Below are positions 1 through 6,267 of a DNA stretch of 45,427 nt, one piece after another. Position 1 is the stretch's first letter. Every line of letters begins with the position of its first letter. The position numbers and the translations under genes were made by a program. Source of the DNA: Oscillospiraceae bacterium (GTDB taxonomy: Bacteria > Bacillota > Clostridia > Oscillospirales > Acutalibacteraceae); the NCBI GenBank assembly GCA_015066295.1, contig SVOR01000015.1, positions 1 to 45,427 on the forward strand. Reading direction: 5' to 3'. Below the pieces are notes generated by a model. That model had not been told where the DNA came from. It saw only the letters and a program-made list of their open reading frames with translations, and made no database searches.

Positions 1-148
1 TCAATTCCGCAGGAATTGCATATCATCAAAACGAAGTTTTGTATATCATCATTGCGAAAAGAAATGCAGCCTGCGGCTGATGATATACACCTTCGGTGAT
101 GAGATGCACGCTTGCGCGTGATGATATGCCATTGCTTTCGCAATGGAT
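1..148. repeat. Array of variable short hairpins with a constant GATAT linker (array 1)
   Basis: Short perfect or near-perfect hairpins lie head to tail: 2-18 (7-bp stem), 28-40, 67-79, 88-98, 107-120 and 129-146 (7-bp stem). Stem sequences differ, but the joining linker is nearly constant. It reads CATATCATC / GTATATCATC on the left (19-27, 41-50) and the reverse complement, ATGATATAC / ATGAGATGC / ATGATATGC, on the right (80-88, 99-107, 121-129). Orientation therefore inverts near 51-66, and left linkers can pair with right linkers. There is no gene here. The array runs off the left edge, so its full size is unknown. I know no established name for it. Confidence 0.75.
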
Positions 149-181
149 AAAAAATCGACAGGTCGAAACCTGTCGATTTTT
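149..181 (-). terminator. Terminator of tRNA-Leu
   Basis: A perfect hairpin (arms about 150-163 and 168-181, tetraloop CGAA) sits directly after the CCA end of the minus-strand tRNA. It is followed in that direction by a run of T residues. This is a classic intrinsic terminator. Confidence 0.85.
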
Positions 182-263
182 GGTGCGGGTGACAGGACTT
201 GAACCTGCACGCGTGAGCGCTAGCTCCTAAGGCTAGTGCGTCTGCCAATTCCGCCACACCCGC
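181..263 (-). tRNA. tRNA-Leu (anticodon UAG)
   Basis: Read on the minus strand, the 83-nt sequence begins GCGGGTGTGGCGGAATTGG and ends CACCCGCACCA. The acceptor stem is GCGGGTG/CACCCGC, the D-arm contains AATTGGCAGA, the anticodon stem is CTAGC/GCTAG with loop CTTAGGA (anticodon TAG), and the T-arm contains GGTTCAAGTCC. The CCA is encoded. It decodes CUN leucine codons. An intrinsic terminator follows immediately. The natural upstream region is disturbed by a partial duplication of the tRNA 5' end at 445-470, so the active promoter may be the one near 488-516. Confidence 0.95.
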
Positions 264-470
264 ATATATAAAGCAAACTGCTTATATACTATATTAAATT
301 TTTTTGTTAGGTTGGGGCAGACGCACTACGTGCTACCCTCAGAAATATAGTCGTACTGCTCGCTATATCGCTTCGCATTACTCCTTATTTCTTCACCTCA
401 GTATCGTGCCTTTATCATCCACCGGATGCGGCACGCTACTTCGCCCAATTCCGCCACACCCGCATATATA
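245..470. repeat. 26-bp direct repeat of the tRNA-Leu 5' end flanking a 174-bp structured insert
   Basis: Positions 245-270 (tRNA 5' arm plus upstream bases) recur exactly at 445-470, offset by 200 bp. The sequence between is not part of the tRNA. It contains a compound hairpin at 405-435 (outer arms CGTGCC/GGCACG, inner arms CATCC/GGATG). It also carries, at 316-328, the tRNA D-loop/anticodon-arm 13-mer GGCAGACGCACTA in the orientation opposite to its copy at 234-246. The second tRNA 5' end has no matching 3' part, so it is a remnant rather than a gene. An element insertion with target duplication, or a rearranged tandem tRNA copy, would both fit. The stretch 264-571 has no coding gene. Confidence 0.7.
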
Positions 471-487
471 ATTCATTGGCCTAATAT

Positions 488-516
488 ATTTTATACAAAA
501 GAGGGCAAAATGTCAA
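488..516 (-). promoter_or_regulatory. Sigma-A-type promoter facing tRNA-Leu
   Basis: On the minus strand TTGACA (516-511) is followed after 17 nt by TAAAAT (493-488). It points towards the tRNA 5'-end remnant and, about 220 bp further on, the intact tRNA-Leu. If it is the tRNA promoter, the primary transcript carries the structured insert as a leader that must be removed. Confidence 0.6.
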
Positions 517-528
517 GTGAATTATTTA

Positions 529-557
529 TTGAAATTTTTTATGCTGTATTGTATAAT
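529..557 (+). promoter_or_regulatory. Promoter of the cytidylate-kinase-like gene
   Basis: TTGAAA (529-534), 17-nt spacer, TATAAT (552-557). The start site would be near 564, about 23 nt before the chosen TTG start at 587. Confidence 0.7.
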
Positions 558-586
558 AAAATCAGTAAATTTTGGTGGTGATTTTT

Positions 587-1219
587 TTGAAAAACAATTT
601 AATTATAACAATAGGCCGTCAGTATGCCAGCGGTGGTCACGAAATCGCAAAGGGATTATCAAAGCTGCTTGGCATAAAAATGTATGATAAGGAGCTTATA
701 AGCCTTGCCGCCGAAAAAAGCGGAATAAGTAAAGAGGTTTTAAAGGCGTTTGATGAAAAACCCACAAATAGTTTGTTGTATTCTTTGTCGGTGGGCGCCC
801 ATTCGCTTGATGGTGTAGTGCTTGGTGCACAAAACGTACCGCTTACCGATAGGGTTTTTGCGGCTCAAGCCCAAATTATTCGAGAAATTGCCGAGCGCGA
901 GCCCTGCATCTTCGTAGGTCGTTGCGCCAACAGTGTTTTGCATGATTTCACCAACGTTTTATCGGTATTTATTCATACCGATACCGAGAGAAGAATTGAC
1001 CGCGTTTGCGAATTTAGTGGTTGCTCGCGCTCTGCCGCCGCCGACGAAATTCGCAAGGCCGATAAGAAAAGGGCAAGCTTTAACAATTACTTCTCTGATT
1101 ATAAATGGGGCAACGCTACGTCGTATGACCTTTGCCTTGATAGCAGAATTGGTTATGATAACTGTGCCGAGCTTATCAAATTTTTTGCCGAGCATCACGA
1201 AAAAACAACTAAATACTAA
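587..1219 (+). CDS. Cytidylate-kinase-like family protein
   Basis: A 210-aa cytosolic P-loop-type protein of the cytidylate-kinase-like family (Cytidylate_kin2), common in Clostridia and usually of unproven substrate. The N-terminus MKNNLIITIGRQYASGGHE holds the glycine-rich nucleotide-binding segment. It is followed by LGIKMYDKELI and, mid-protein, by EPCIFVGRCANSVLHD, both typical of the family. I chose the TTG at 587 because GGTGGTG ends six bases upstream and the protein then begins at the conserved segment. A TTG at 572 would start inside that Shine-Dalgarno. The gene has its own promoter and is followed by a hairpin overlapping the yunB start region. Membership is clear, but the phosphate acceptor cannot be read from sequence. 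True CMP kinase (Cmk) is a different, longer-characterised branch. Confidence 0.85.
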   Translation: MKNNLIITIGRQYASGGHEIAKGLSKLLGIKMYDKELISLAAEKSGISKEVLKAFDEKPTNSLLYSLSVGAHSLDGVVLGAQNVPLTDRVFAAQAQIIREIAEREPCIFVGRCANSVLHDFTNVLSVFIHTDTERRIDRVCEFSGCSRSAAADEIRKADKKRASFNNYFSDYKWGNATSYDLCLDSRIGYDNCAELIKFFAEHHEKTTKY

Positions 1220-1231
1220 TTAACAAAAAAG

Positions 1232-1273
1232 TCCCGCTTTTCGTATTATGTATTACGGAAAGCGGGTGTTTTT
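1232..1273 (+). terminator. Hairpin with T-run immediately before yunB
   Basis: Arms CCCGCTTT (1233-1240) and AAAGCGGG (1259-1266), with additional pairing of CGTA/TACG towards the loop, are followed by TGTTTTTG. It has terminator form. The T-run abuts the GTG start of yunB and the GGG of its presumed ribosome-binding site is in the 3' arm, so it could attenuate or sequester yunB expression. Confidence 0.65.
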
Positions 1274-1963
1274 GTGCCAAAAATCAAGAAAAAGCTCGTA
1301 ATTGGTGTAAGCCTTATAATAATTCTTGCTTTGCTACTCGTTACGGTATACTCCTATCTTTCGGTGCGACAGGTTATCATAAAGTACGCCGTAAGCTATG
1401 CCGAAACCATATCTCTCGATACTGCGAATAGGGTAGTAGCCGAGGAGTTATCACGTGGCGAGATTGATTACGACGACATAGTAAAGCTCGAACGCGACTT
1501 GCAAAATAACGTAACCTCGCTCGAGATTGACACTACAAAAATCAACTATCTAAAAAGTACAATTTCGGTTGCTGTTTCCAAAAAATTGACAGACAGTGAG
1601 GATTACGTTTTATCAATACCGCTCGGCAATCTTTTGGGTAATGAGTACCTGCTCGGTTTCGGTCCGCGACTTAAATTTAAAATGCAGATGACCACCACCG
1701 TAATAACCGATTTTGAGAGTAACTTTTATGCTGCGGGAATAAATCAGGTATTACATCAAATTATCATTAAGGTTAAAATAAACGGCGGTTTTGTTCTGCC
1801 TTGGAGCACGGGTGGTTTTTCTAAAGAAACCTCGGTCATAGCGGCGCAAACCGTACTTGTCGGCGTTACCCCCGAAGCCTACACCAACGTAATAGAAAAC
1901 TATTCGGGTGAGGGAACGGGTACGGTAGGCAATATATTCGATTATGGTGCCGAGATAAATTAA
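1274..1963 (+). CDS. yunB: Sporulation protein YunB
   Basis: A 229-aa protein with one N-terminal membrane segment (about residues 7-29) and an extracytoplasmic remainder. The family-typical regions are DTANRVVAEEL near 45-56, the GNLLGNEYLLGFGPRLKFKM stretch near 117-136, and the AGINQVLHQIIIKVKIN block followed by ETSVIAAQTVLVGVTPEAY. In Bacillus subtilis YunB is a sigma-E-dependent sporulation protein, so its presence supports an endospore former. The start is GTG with only a weak GGGTG upstream, inside a terminator-like hairpin (1232-1273). I see no sigma-A promoter in the 54-bp gap. The gene is convergent with hom across a 365-bp repeat-rich spacer. Confidence 0.88.
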   Translation: MPKIKKKLVIGVSLIIILALLLVTVYSYLSVRQVIIKYAVSYAETISLDTANRVVAEELSRGEIDYDDIVKLERDLQNNVTSLEIDTTKINYLKSTISVAVSKKLTDSEDYVLSIPLGNLLGNEYLLGFGPRLKFKMQMTTTVITDFESNFYAAGINQVLHQIIIKVKINGGFVLPWSTGGFSKETSVIAAQTVLVGVTPEAYTNVIENYSGEGTGTVGNIFDYGAEIN

Positions 1964-2325
1964 AAAAAGGACTCTTGAGGCACACTCCGTAAGGAAGTGT
2001 GCCTCAGCTATATTCGTGCAATGCCCGAGCGATATATCTTTGATGCGATATGTGGCAAGCCACGCGATATACGGCTTTCGCCGTGCTAAATGGCACGAAT
2101 ATAATATCGCAAAAGCCAAAGGATTTTATATCGCTTTCTTTTTAAAAGAAAATATCGCTGTGAGACCTGTCTCACAATATCACTAATGATTTCATCTTTG
2201 AGATAGGTATAATTTCAAAGTATGTAACTCATTATGACACTTTCAACAGAAAAGTGTCAATTTTTATATAAAAAGAAAGTAGGGAGAACACTTCTTTACG
2301 AAGTGTCTCCCTACGAGTCCTTTTT
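1964..2325. repeat. MITE-like element with 11-bp terminal inverted repeats and hairpin array 2
   Basis: The ends AAAAAGGACTC (1964-1974) and GAGTCCTTTTT (2315-2325) are perfect inverted repeats. Just inside each lies a related long hairpin (1976-2006 and 2279-2314, both with ACACT..GTAA..AGTGT cores). The interior holds short variable hairpins separated by GCGATAT at 2029-2035, 2045-2051 and 2064-2070. After an ATATTCGTGC/GCACGAATAT pair (2011-2020, 2093-2102) the linker is inverted, ATATCGC, at 2104-2110, 2128-2134, 2152-2158 and 2177-2183 (ATATCAC). No protein is encoded. The whole fills the gap between the convergent yunB and hom genes. Confidence 0.75.
2236..2265 (+). terminator. Probable terminator of yunB
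   Basis: Hairpin GACACTTT (2236-2243) / AAAGTGTC (2251-2258) followed by AATTTTT. It lies near the right end of the intergenic element. The larger hairpin at 2279-2314, followed on the minus strand by a T-rich stretch, would serve hom from the other side. Confidence 0.65.
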
Positions 2326-2328
2326 ACT

Positions 2329-3558
2329 TTAATCAATGGCATGTAAGGTAGCGGCTACCTTGCAGTTTTGAAGTTTTTCTACTTTGTTAAGCAGGTCCTT
2401 TTCAACCTCAACGTTGGTTATAAAGACGACCTCGTTTGCAACGGTGTTATTTAAAAGCTTTACGTCGTCACCAAAAATTGCTTTAATCTGCGGTGCAACG
2501 CTATTGTCGGCATCGGTAAGGCGAACGTAAAGACGTGTCGGCACGTTTTCCTGTGCTTCAACGTAATTCTGGTCGCCATCCTCCCAGAACAAATATTTTC
2601 TTGTCTTCAAGTGCTTAACACAGTCAATAATATCAGCAACAACGGCCGAAGCGGTGGGGAGCTTGCCCGCACCCTTGCCGTAGAACATAACGTCATCGGT
2701 CGCATCGCCCTTAACAACAACGGCGTTGTAAACGTCGTTAACACCCGAGAGCATATTGCTTTTCGGCACTAAAGCGGGGTATACTGCGGCAGTAATTTTA
2801 TCGTTATCCAACTTAGCGCAGTGACCGATTAGCTTAATTACGTAGCCGAGCTTATCGGCATAATCAACGTCCTCAAGGGTGATTTCGGTGATGCCGGTTG
2901 CCTTAACCTGTTCGGGATAAACGTGTTTACCAAAGCCGAGAGCGGCAAGTATGCAAATTTTACGGCAGGCATCGTGACCGAGCACGTCGGCGTCGGGATT
3001 TCTTTCGGCATAGCCTAAATCCTGTGCCATTTTAAGTGCGGTATCAAAGGATAAATTCTCCTTAACCATTTTGGTTAAAATAAAGTTGGTGGTACCGTTT
3101 AAAATACCGGAAATCTCGGTCATTTCATTGGCTGCCATACATTGTGCCATGGGACGAAGCACGGGAATACCGCCACCAACACTGGCTTCAAAAAGGAAGT
3201 TAACGTTATTGTCTTGCGCGATTTTTAAAAGCTCGGCACCCTTAGCGGCAACCAACTCTTTATTTGAGGTAACAACGCTCTTGCCTTTAAGTAGGCATTC
3301 CTTAACGTAGTCGTATGCGGGGTGAACGCCACCCATAACCTCAGCAACGACCAAAACCTCATCGTCATCGGCAATTTTGCGAAAATCCTTTGTGAATTTA
3401 TCAGAGTATGAAAGACCCTCAAAATCTCTTAGGTCAAGTATATATTTAATATTTATTTCTTCTTTTGCTTTTCGGCTTATAGATTCGGCGTGTGTAAGCA
3501 ATATTTCAGCAACACCCGAGCCTACAACGCCGTGGCCCATAACGGCTACGTTTACCAT
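2329..3558 (-). CDS. hom: Homoserine dehydrogenase with C-terminal ACT domain
   Basis: A 409-aa cytosolic enzyme that reduces L-aspartate 4-semialdehyde to L-homoserine with NAD(P)H, the branch point to threonine and methionine. The Rossmann segment VAVMGHGVVGSG lies at residues 4-15. The catalytic domain includes NGTTNFILTKM and the family signature DLGYAERNPDADVLGHD around 180-196. Residues from about 345 form a short ACT-type regulatory domain, consistent with threonine feedback. The Shine-Dalgarno AAAGGAGG lies about 8 nt before the ATG. A minus-strand promoter is at 3589-3618. It is monocistronic, divergent from ytvI. No thrB/thrC follows and no amino-acid riboswitch is seen in the short leader. 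Confidence 0.95.
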   Translation of the reverse strand: MVNVAVMGHGVVGSGVAEILLTHAESISRKAKEEINIKYILDLRDFEGLSYSDKFTKDFRKIADDDEVLVVAEVMGGVHPAYDYVKECLLKGKSVVTSNKELVAAKGAELLKIAQDNNVNFLFEASVGGGIPVLRPMAQCMAANEMTEISGILNGTTNFILTKMVKENLSFDTALKMAQDLGYAERNPDADVLGHDACRKICILAALGFGKHVYPEQVKATGITEITLEDVDYADKLGYVIKLIGHCAKLDNDKITAAVYPALVPKSNMLSGVNDVYNAVVVKGDATDDVMFYGKGAGKLPTASAVVADIIDCVKHLKTRKYLFWEDGDQNYVEAQENVPTRLYVRLTDADNSVAPQIKAIFGDDVKLLNNTVANEVVFITNVEVEKDLLNKVEKLQNCKVAATLHAID

Positions 3559-3588
3559 AAAGGCGCCTCCTTTAACGTTGTGTAGATA

Positions 3589-3618
3589 ATAATAACATAA
3601 AATTATTGAGTTTGCAAT
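3589..3618 (-). promoter_or_regulatory. Promoter of hom
   Basis: On the minus strand TTGCAA (3618-3613), 18-nt spacer, TATTAT (3594-3589). It sits in the 110-bp divergent gap. I do not see an equally good sigma-A site for ytvI on the plus strand. Confidence 0.6.
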
Positions 3619-3668
3619 GTTTAAAGTGACATTATTTGCATAAATAATATAGAAAAGGGGGCAAAGAT

Positions 3669-4724
3669 ATGGATACTCAAAAAAAGAAGTCGTTTATAAT
3701 CAGCGTTACCTATACCGTTTTGGTGGTTGCGCTTATATACGTCATTTACCGCTTTTTAATAATATATCTTTTGCCCTTTGCAATAGGACTTATTTTGGCG
3801 TACCTCCTGCAAAAGCCGTCGGACTATATTTCGAGCAAGCTGCGAATTAAAAAGGGCACCGTCTCGGCGGTGCTTGTGGTGATTAGTTTTGTTTCACTTG
3901 TAGCGGTGCTTTTTGGCGGCGGTGTGCTTATATACTACAATGCCGAGGACATTGTGAATTATCTTAAAGACATGGTTGAATCAATATCGGCATTTTTAAG
4001 CAACCTATCGGGTAAATACGCTTCACTCGGCGAAAAGCTACCGAAAGAGTTTTTAAGTGCGTTCCAGAGTTTTAGCGGCGGCTTGTCAGAAAAGTTCAGT
4101 AATTTTTTAACCGACGCAGTGTCCAACCTTGCGGCATCGCTGATAAAAAAACTACCCGGTGTTGCTTTCAGCATAGTAGTTACGGTTATAGCAAGCTGTT
4201 ATATCGCTAAGGACTACGAAATTGTTAAGGACTATATTTTATCCTTAATACCTGAAAGAAAAAAGCGCATAGTTTTCGCAGTAAAGCGAATTTTAACGGT
4301 CAATATATTTAAAATAGTCAAGGGCTATTTAATACTAATGCTTATTACATTTTTTGAGCTTTATATAGCTTTTTGGATTACGGGGCAGCAAAATCCGTTA
4401 CGTACCGCAATTTTAATAGCAATAATCGACCTTTTGCCCGTTTTGGGTACAGGTGCGGTGCTTGTGCCCTGGGGCGCTGTTTTAATTCTAAACAGTAATT
4501 ATACGGGTGGACTTATAATAATCGGCATTTACGTTATTGTAATGCTCGTGCGCAATTTTCTGGAGCCGCGAATTGTCGGCAAGCAAATCGGCATACCGCC
4601 TATAGTCAGCCTAATATTACTTTTTTGCGGATTAAAGCTTTTTGGCTTTCTTGGCACAATTTTTTCGATTTTATCGCTCGTTGTAATCATAAATCTTTAT
4701 AAAGAAAAAATTATTGAGTTGTAA
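3669..4724 (+). CDS. ytvI: YtvI-type sporulation integral membrane protein (AI-2E transporter superfamily)
   Basis: A 351-aa polytopic membrane protein of the AI-2E/PerM family. Predicted helices fall near residues 10-45, 62-88, 165-185, 215-245, 248-272, 276-298 and 308-342, with an extracytoplasmic loop about 90-160. The C-terminal part contains family features DLLPVLGTGAVLVPWG and the RNFLEPRIVGKQIGIPP stretch. The length and clostridial context match the YtvI subgroup, expressed in the mother cell during sporulation. Transport substrate is unknown. The start ATG follows AAAGGGGG by a good distance. A strong terminator overlaps its stop codon. The alternative reading is a general AI-2E-family permease with no sporulation role. 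Confidence 0.85.
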   Translation: MDTQKKKSFIISVTYTVLVVALIYVIYRFLIIYLLPFAIGLILAYLLQKPSDYISSKLRIKKGTVSAVLVVISFVSLVAVLFGGGVLIYYNAEDIVNYLKDMVESISAFLSNLSGKYASLGEKLPKEFLSAFQSFSGGLSEKFSNFLTDAVSNLAASLIKKLPGVAFSIVVTVIASCYIAKDYEIVKDYILSLIPERKKRIVFAVKRILTVNIFKIVKGYLILMLITFFELYIAFWITGQQNPLRTAILIAIIDLLPVLGTGAVLVPWGAVLILNSNYTGGLIIIGIYVIVMLVRNFLEPRIVGKQIGIPPIVSLILLFCGLKLFGFLGTIFSILSLVVIINLYKEKIIEL

Positions 4725-4752
4725 GGTGTGCCCCACCTTACACTTTTTTTAT
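4721..4752 (+). terminator. Terminator of ytvI
   Basis: Hairpin GTAAGGTG (4721-4728) / CACCTTAC (4734-4741) followed by seven T residues. The TAA stop codon lies inside the 5' arm. Confidence 0.85.
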
Positions 4753-4770
4753 TTGCACACATAGTATGTA

Positions 4771-4789
4771 TTGTACAACGGTTGTACAA
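4771..4789. promoter_or_regulatory. Two TTGTACAA palindromes forming a perfect 19-nt inverted repeat
   Basis: TTGTACAA-CGG-TTGTACAA lies 24 bases upstream of the Se/S-carrier-like start. Each half is itself palindromic and together they can form an 8-bp hairpin with a 3-nt loop. It has no T-run, so an operator for a dimeric repressor is more likely than a terminator. No matching regulator gene is in the window. Confidence 0.5.
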
Positions 4790-4813
4790 GAATCAAAAAC
4801 GGTGCGTGTTTTT

Positions 4814-5029
4814 ATGGAAAAATATATTTTTTCTACAGGCACCGTAACCTATGCCATAAAGGCCAAGGATATATTAAAACGCAAGGGCATAAACGCCTAC
4901 GTTGAGCGTTCATCGGCAAAGGACCGAATAGGCTGCGGATACGGTGTCGTAGTTGCGTCACAAAAGGACGTTGCCGAACAGATTTTACGTCAGTATGGTA
5001 TTAAAATTTTAGACGTAAAGAAAAAATAA
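4814..5029 (+). CDS. Se/S-carrier-like small protein (DUF3343)
   Basis: A 71-aa soluble protein of the DUF3343 family, described as putative Se/S-carrier-like. It matches the family in length and layout: an N-terminal strand MEKYIFSTGTVTYAIKAKD, an amphipathic helix, then IGCGYGVVV with a single cysteine, Cys41, at the expected carrier position. It is followed 15 nt later by a cysteine desulfurase, so it plausibly accepts persulfide or selenium from that enzyme. The ATG at 4814 is preferred over the in-frame ATG at 4766, because the upstream start would translate the TTGTACAA inverted repeat and gives an atypical extension. Family assignment is firm; the function is inference. Confidence 0.8.
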   Translation: MEKYIFSTGTVTYAIKAKDILKRKGINAYVERSSAKDRIGCGYGVVVASQKDVAEQILRQYGIKILDVKKK

Positions 5030-5044
5030 TTTTTTGGAGAAATT

Positions 5045-6181
5045 ATGATGATTTACCTTGATAATGCGGCGACGAGCGGAATAAAGCCGTCGCGTGTAAT
5101 AAATTCAGTAGAATATGCGCTTAAAAAACACAGTGCCAACCCCGGCAGAAGTGGTCATAGACTTTCTATGGATGCGGCGTTGGCAATATATAATGCACGT
5201 CAAAAAATCAAAGAAACCTTTGGTGCCGACGAGGTTGAAAACGTTGTGTTTACGCTCAATTGCACGCACGCTCTGAACTGTGTTATCAAGGGAATTTTGC
5301 GTAGCGGCGACCACGTTGTTTTGTCGGATTTAGAGCATAATGCCGTAATGCGACCTTTAGAAAAATTAAAAAACGATGGCACAACAACCTATACCATAGC
5401 CGAAACCTTTGAGGGCGATGATGATGCGACGGTTAAAAGTTTTGAATCGGCTATAAATAATAACACCCGTCTTGTGATTTGCACCCACGCCTCCAACGTT
5501 TTCGGCAACGTACAACCTATTGGCAAAATAGGGGAGCTGTGCCGAAAAAGGAATATTTTATTTGCTGTCGATGCGGCGCAAAGCGCAGGAGTTTTGCCGA
5601 TTGATATGCAAAAAATGAATATAGATTTCCTTTGTATAGCGGCTCATAAGGGACTTTATGCGCCGATGGGTACGGGTATACTTATTGCACGCAAACCCCT
5701 TAAAAGCACCATAATTGAAGGTGGGACGGGCACCGATTCATTCAATCTGAATCAACCAACCGATATGCCCGAAATGCTTGAAAGCGGCACCGTAAATCTT
5801 CCCGGTATATGTGGGATTTCGGCAGGCATAGATTTTATTAAATCGCGAGGTATTAAAAACATATATTTGCACGAATATGAGCTTTGTCATTATCTTTTTG
5901 AGCGTTTTATGGGTATGCAAAACGTTATCTTATACAACAAAAGTTTTCGTCCGTTTGAGAAGGCGCCCGTTTTAAGCTTTAACCTAAAGGGCTTTGACAG
6001 CACCGAGGTGGCGGCACGGCTAAACGACTACGGAATTGCGGTGCGCGCGGGCTTTCACTGTGCGCCGTCGGCCCATAATAAATACGGAACTCAGGACGTT
6101 GGTACGGTCAGGGTAAGTCCCGGTATAATGACAAAAAAAGAGGACGTTAACTACCTTTTAAAAATTCTAAAAAAAATTTAA
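5045..6181 (+). CDS. Cysteine desulfurase family protein (class V aminotransferase fold)
   Basis: A 378-aa PLP enzyme predicted to remove sulfur (or selenium) from cysteine (selenocysteine) as an enzyme-bound persulfide. The N-terminus IYLDNAATSGIKPS is typical. His98, Asp176 and Gln179 (AVDAAQSAG) surround the cofactor, Lys202 in AAHKGLYAPMGTG is the Schiff-base lysine, and Cys339 in RAGFHCAPSAH is the catalytic cysteine. GTVRVSPG binds substrate near the end. The short catalytic loop resembles SufS/CsdB-like (group II) enzymes. GGAGA precedes the ATG by four bases. No iscU, sufBCD or mnmA is adjacent; its only partner here is the DUF3343 protein upstream, suggesting a dedicated sulfur or selenium relay. 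Confidence 0.9.
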   Translation: MMIYLDNAATSGIKPSRVINSVEYALKKHSANPGRSGHRLSMDAALAIYNARQKIKETFGADEVENVVFTLNCTHALNCVIKGILRSGDHVVLSDLEHNAVMRPLEKLKNDGTTTYTIAETFEGDDDATVKSFESAINNNTRLVICTHASNVFGNVQPIGKIGELCRKRNILFAVDAAQSAGVLPIDMQKMNIDFLCIAAHKGLYAPMGTGILIARKPLKSTIIEGGTGTDSFNLNQPTDMPEMLESGTVNLPGICGISAGIDFIKSRGIKNIYLHEYELCHYLFERFMGMQNVILYNKSFRPFEKAPVLSFNLKGFDSTEVAARLNDYGIAVRAGFHCAPSAHNKYGTQDVGTVRVSPGIMTKKEDVNYLLKILKKI

Positions 6182-6200
6182 AAAAATTAGGGATTACTTG

Positions 6201-6229
6201 TTGATACGTAAAGTTAAATATGTTATTAT
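6201..6229 (+). promoter_or_regulatory. Promoter of cdaA-cdaR
   Basis: TTGATA (6201-6206), 17-nt spacer, TATTAT (6224-6229). The -10 box overlaps an in-frame upstream start at 6220, which therefore cannot be used and places the cdaA start at 6268. Confidence 0.75.
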
Positions 6230-6267
6230 ATATAAGTATAGATTATAAAAGCAAGGGAAGTGCACTA

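Noticed and set aside
1..148. CRISPR array
   Set aside because: The constant parts are only 9-10 nt and invert in orientation; the variable parts are palindromic hairpins, not spacers; no cas genes are present.
445..470. A second tRNA-Leu gene
   Set aside because: Only the first 19 tRNA bases plus upstream bases are repeated; there is no anticodon arm, T-arm or CCA end in the right orientation.
1751..2119. 122-codon minus-strand frame across yunB and the hairpin array
   Set aside because: It is antisense to yunB and runs through palindromes, with no ribosome-binding site or family resemblance.
3559..3668. Lysine, SAM or threonine riboswitch upstream of hom
   Set aside because: The leader is too short and no conserved riboswitch core is visible; only a promoter and Shine-Dalgarno are found.
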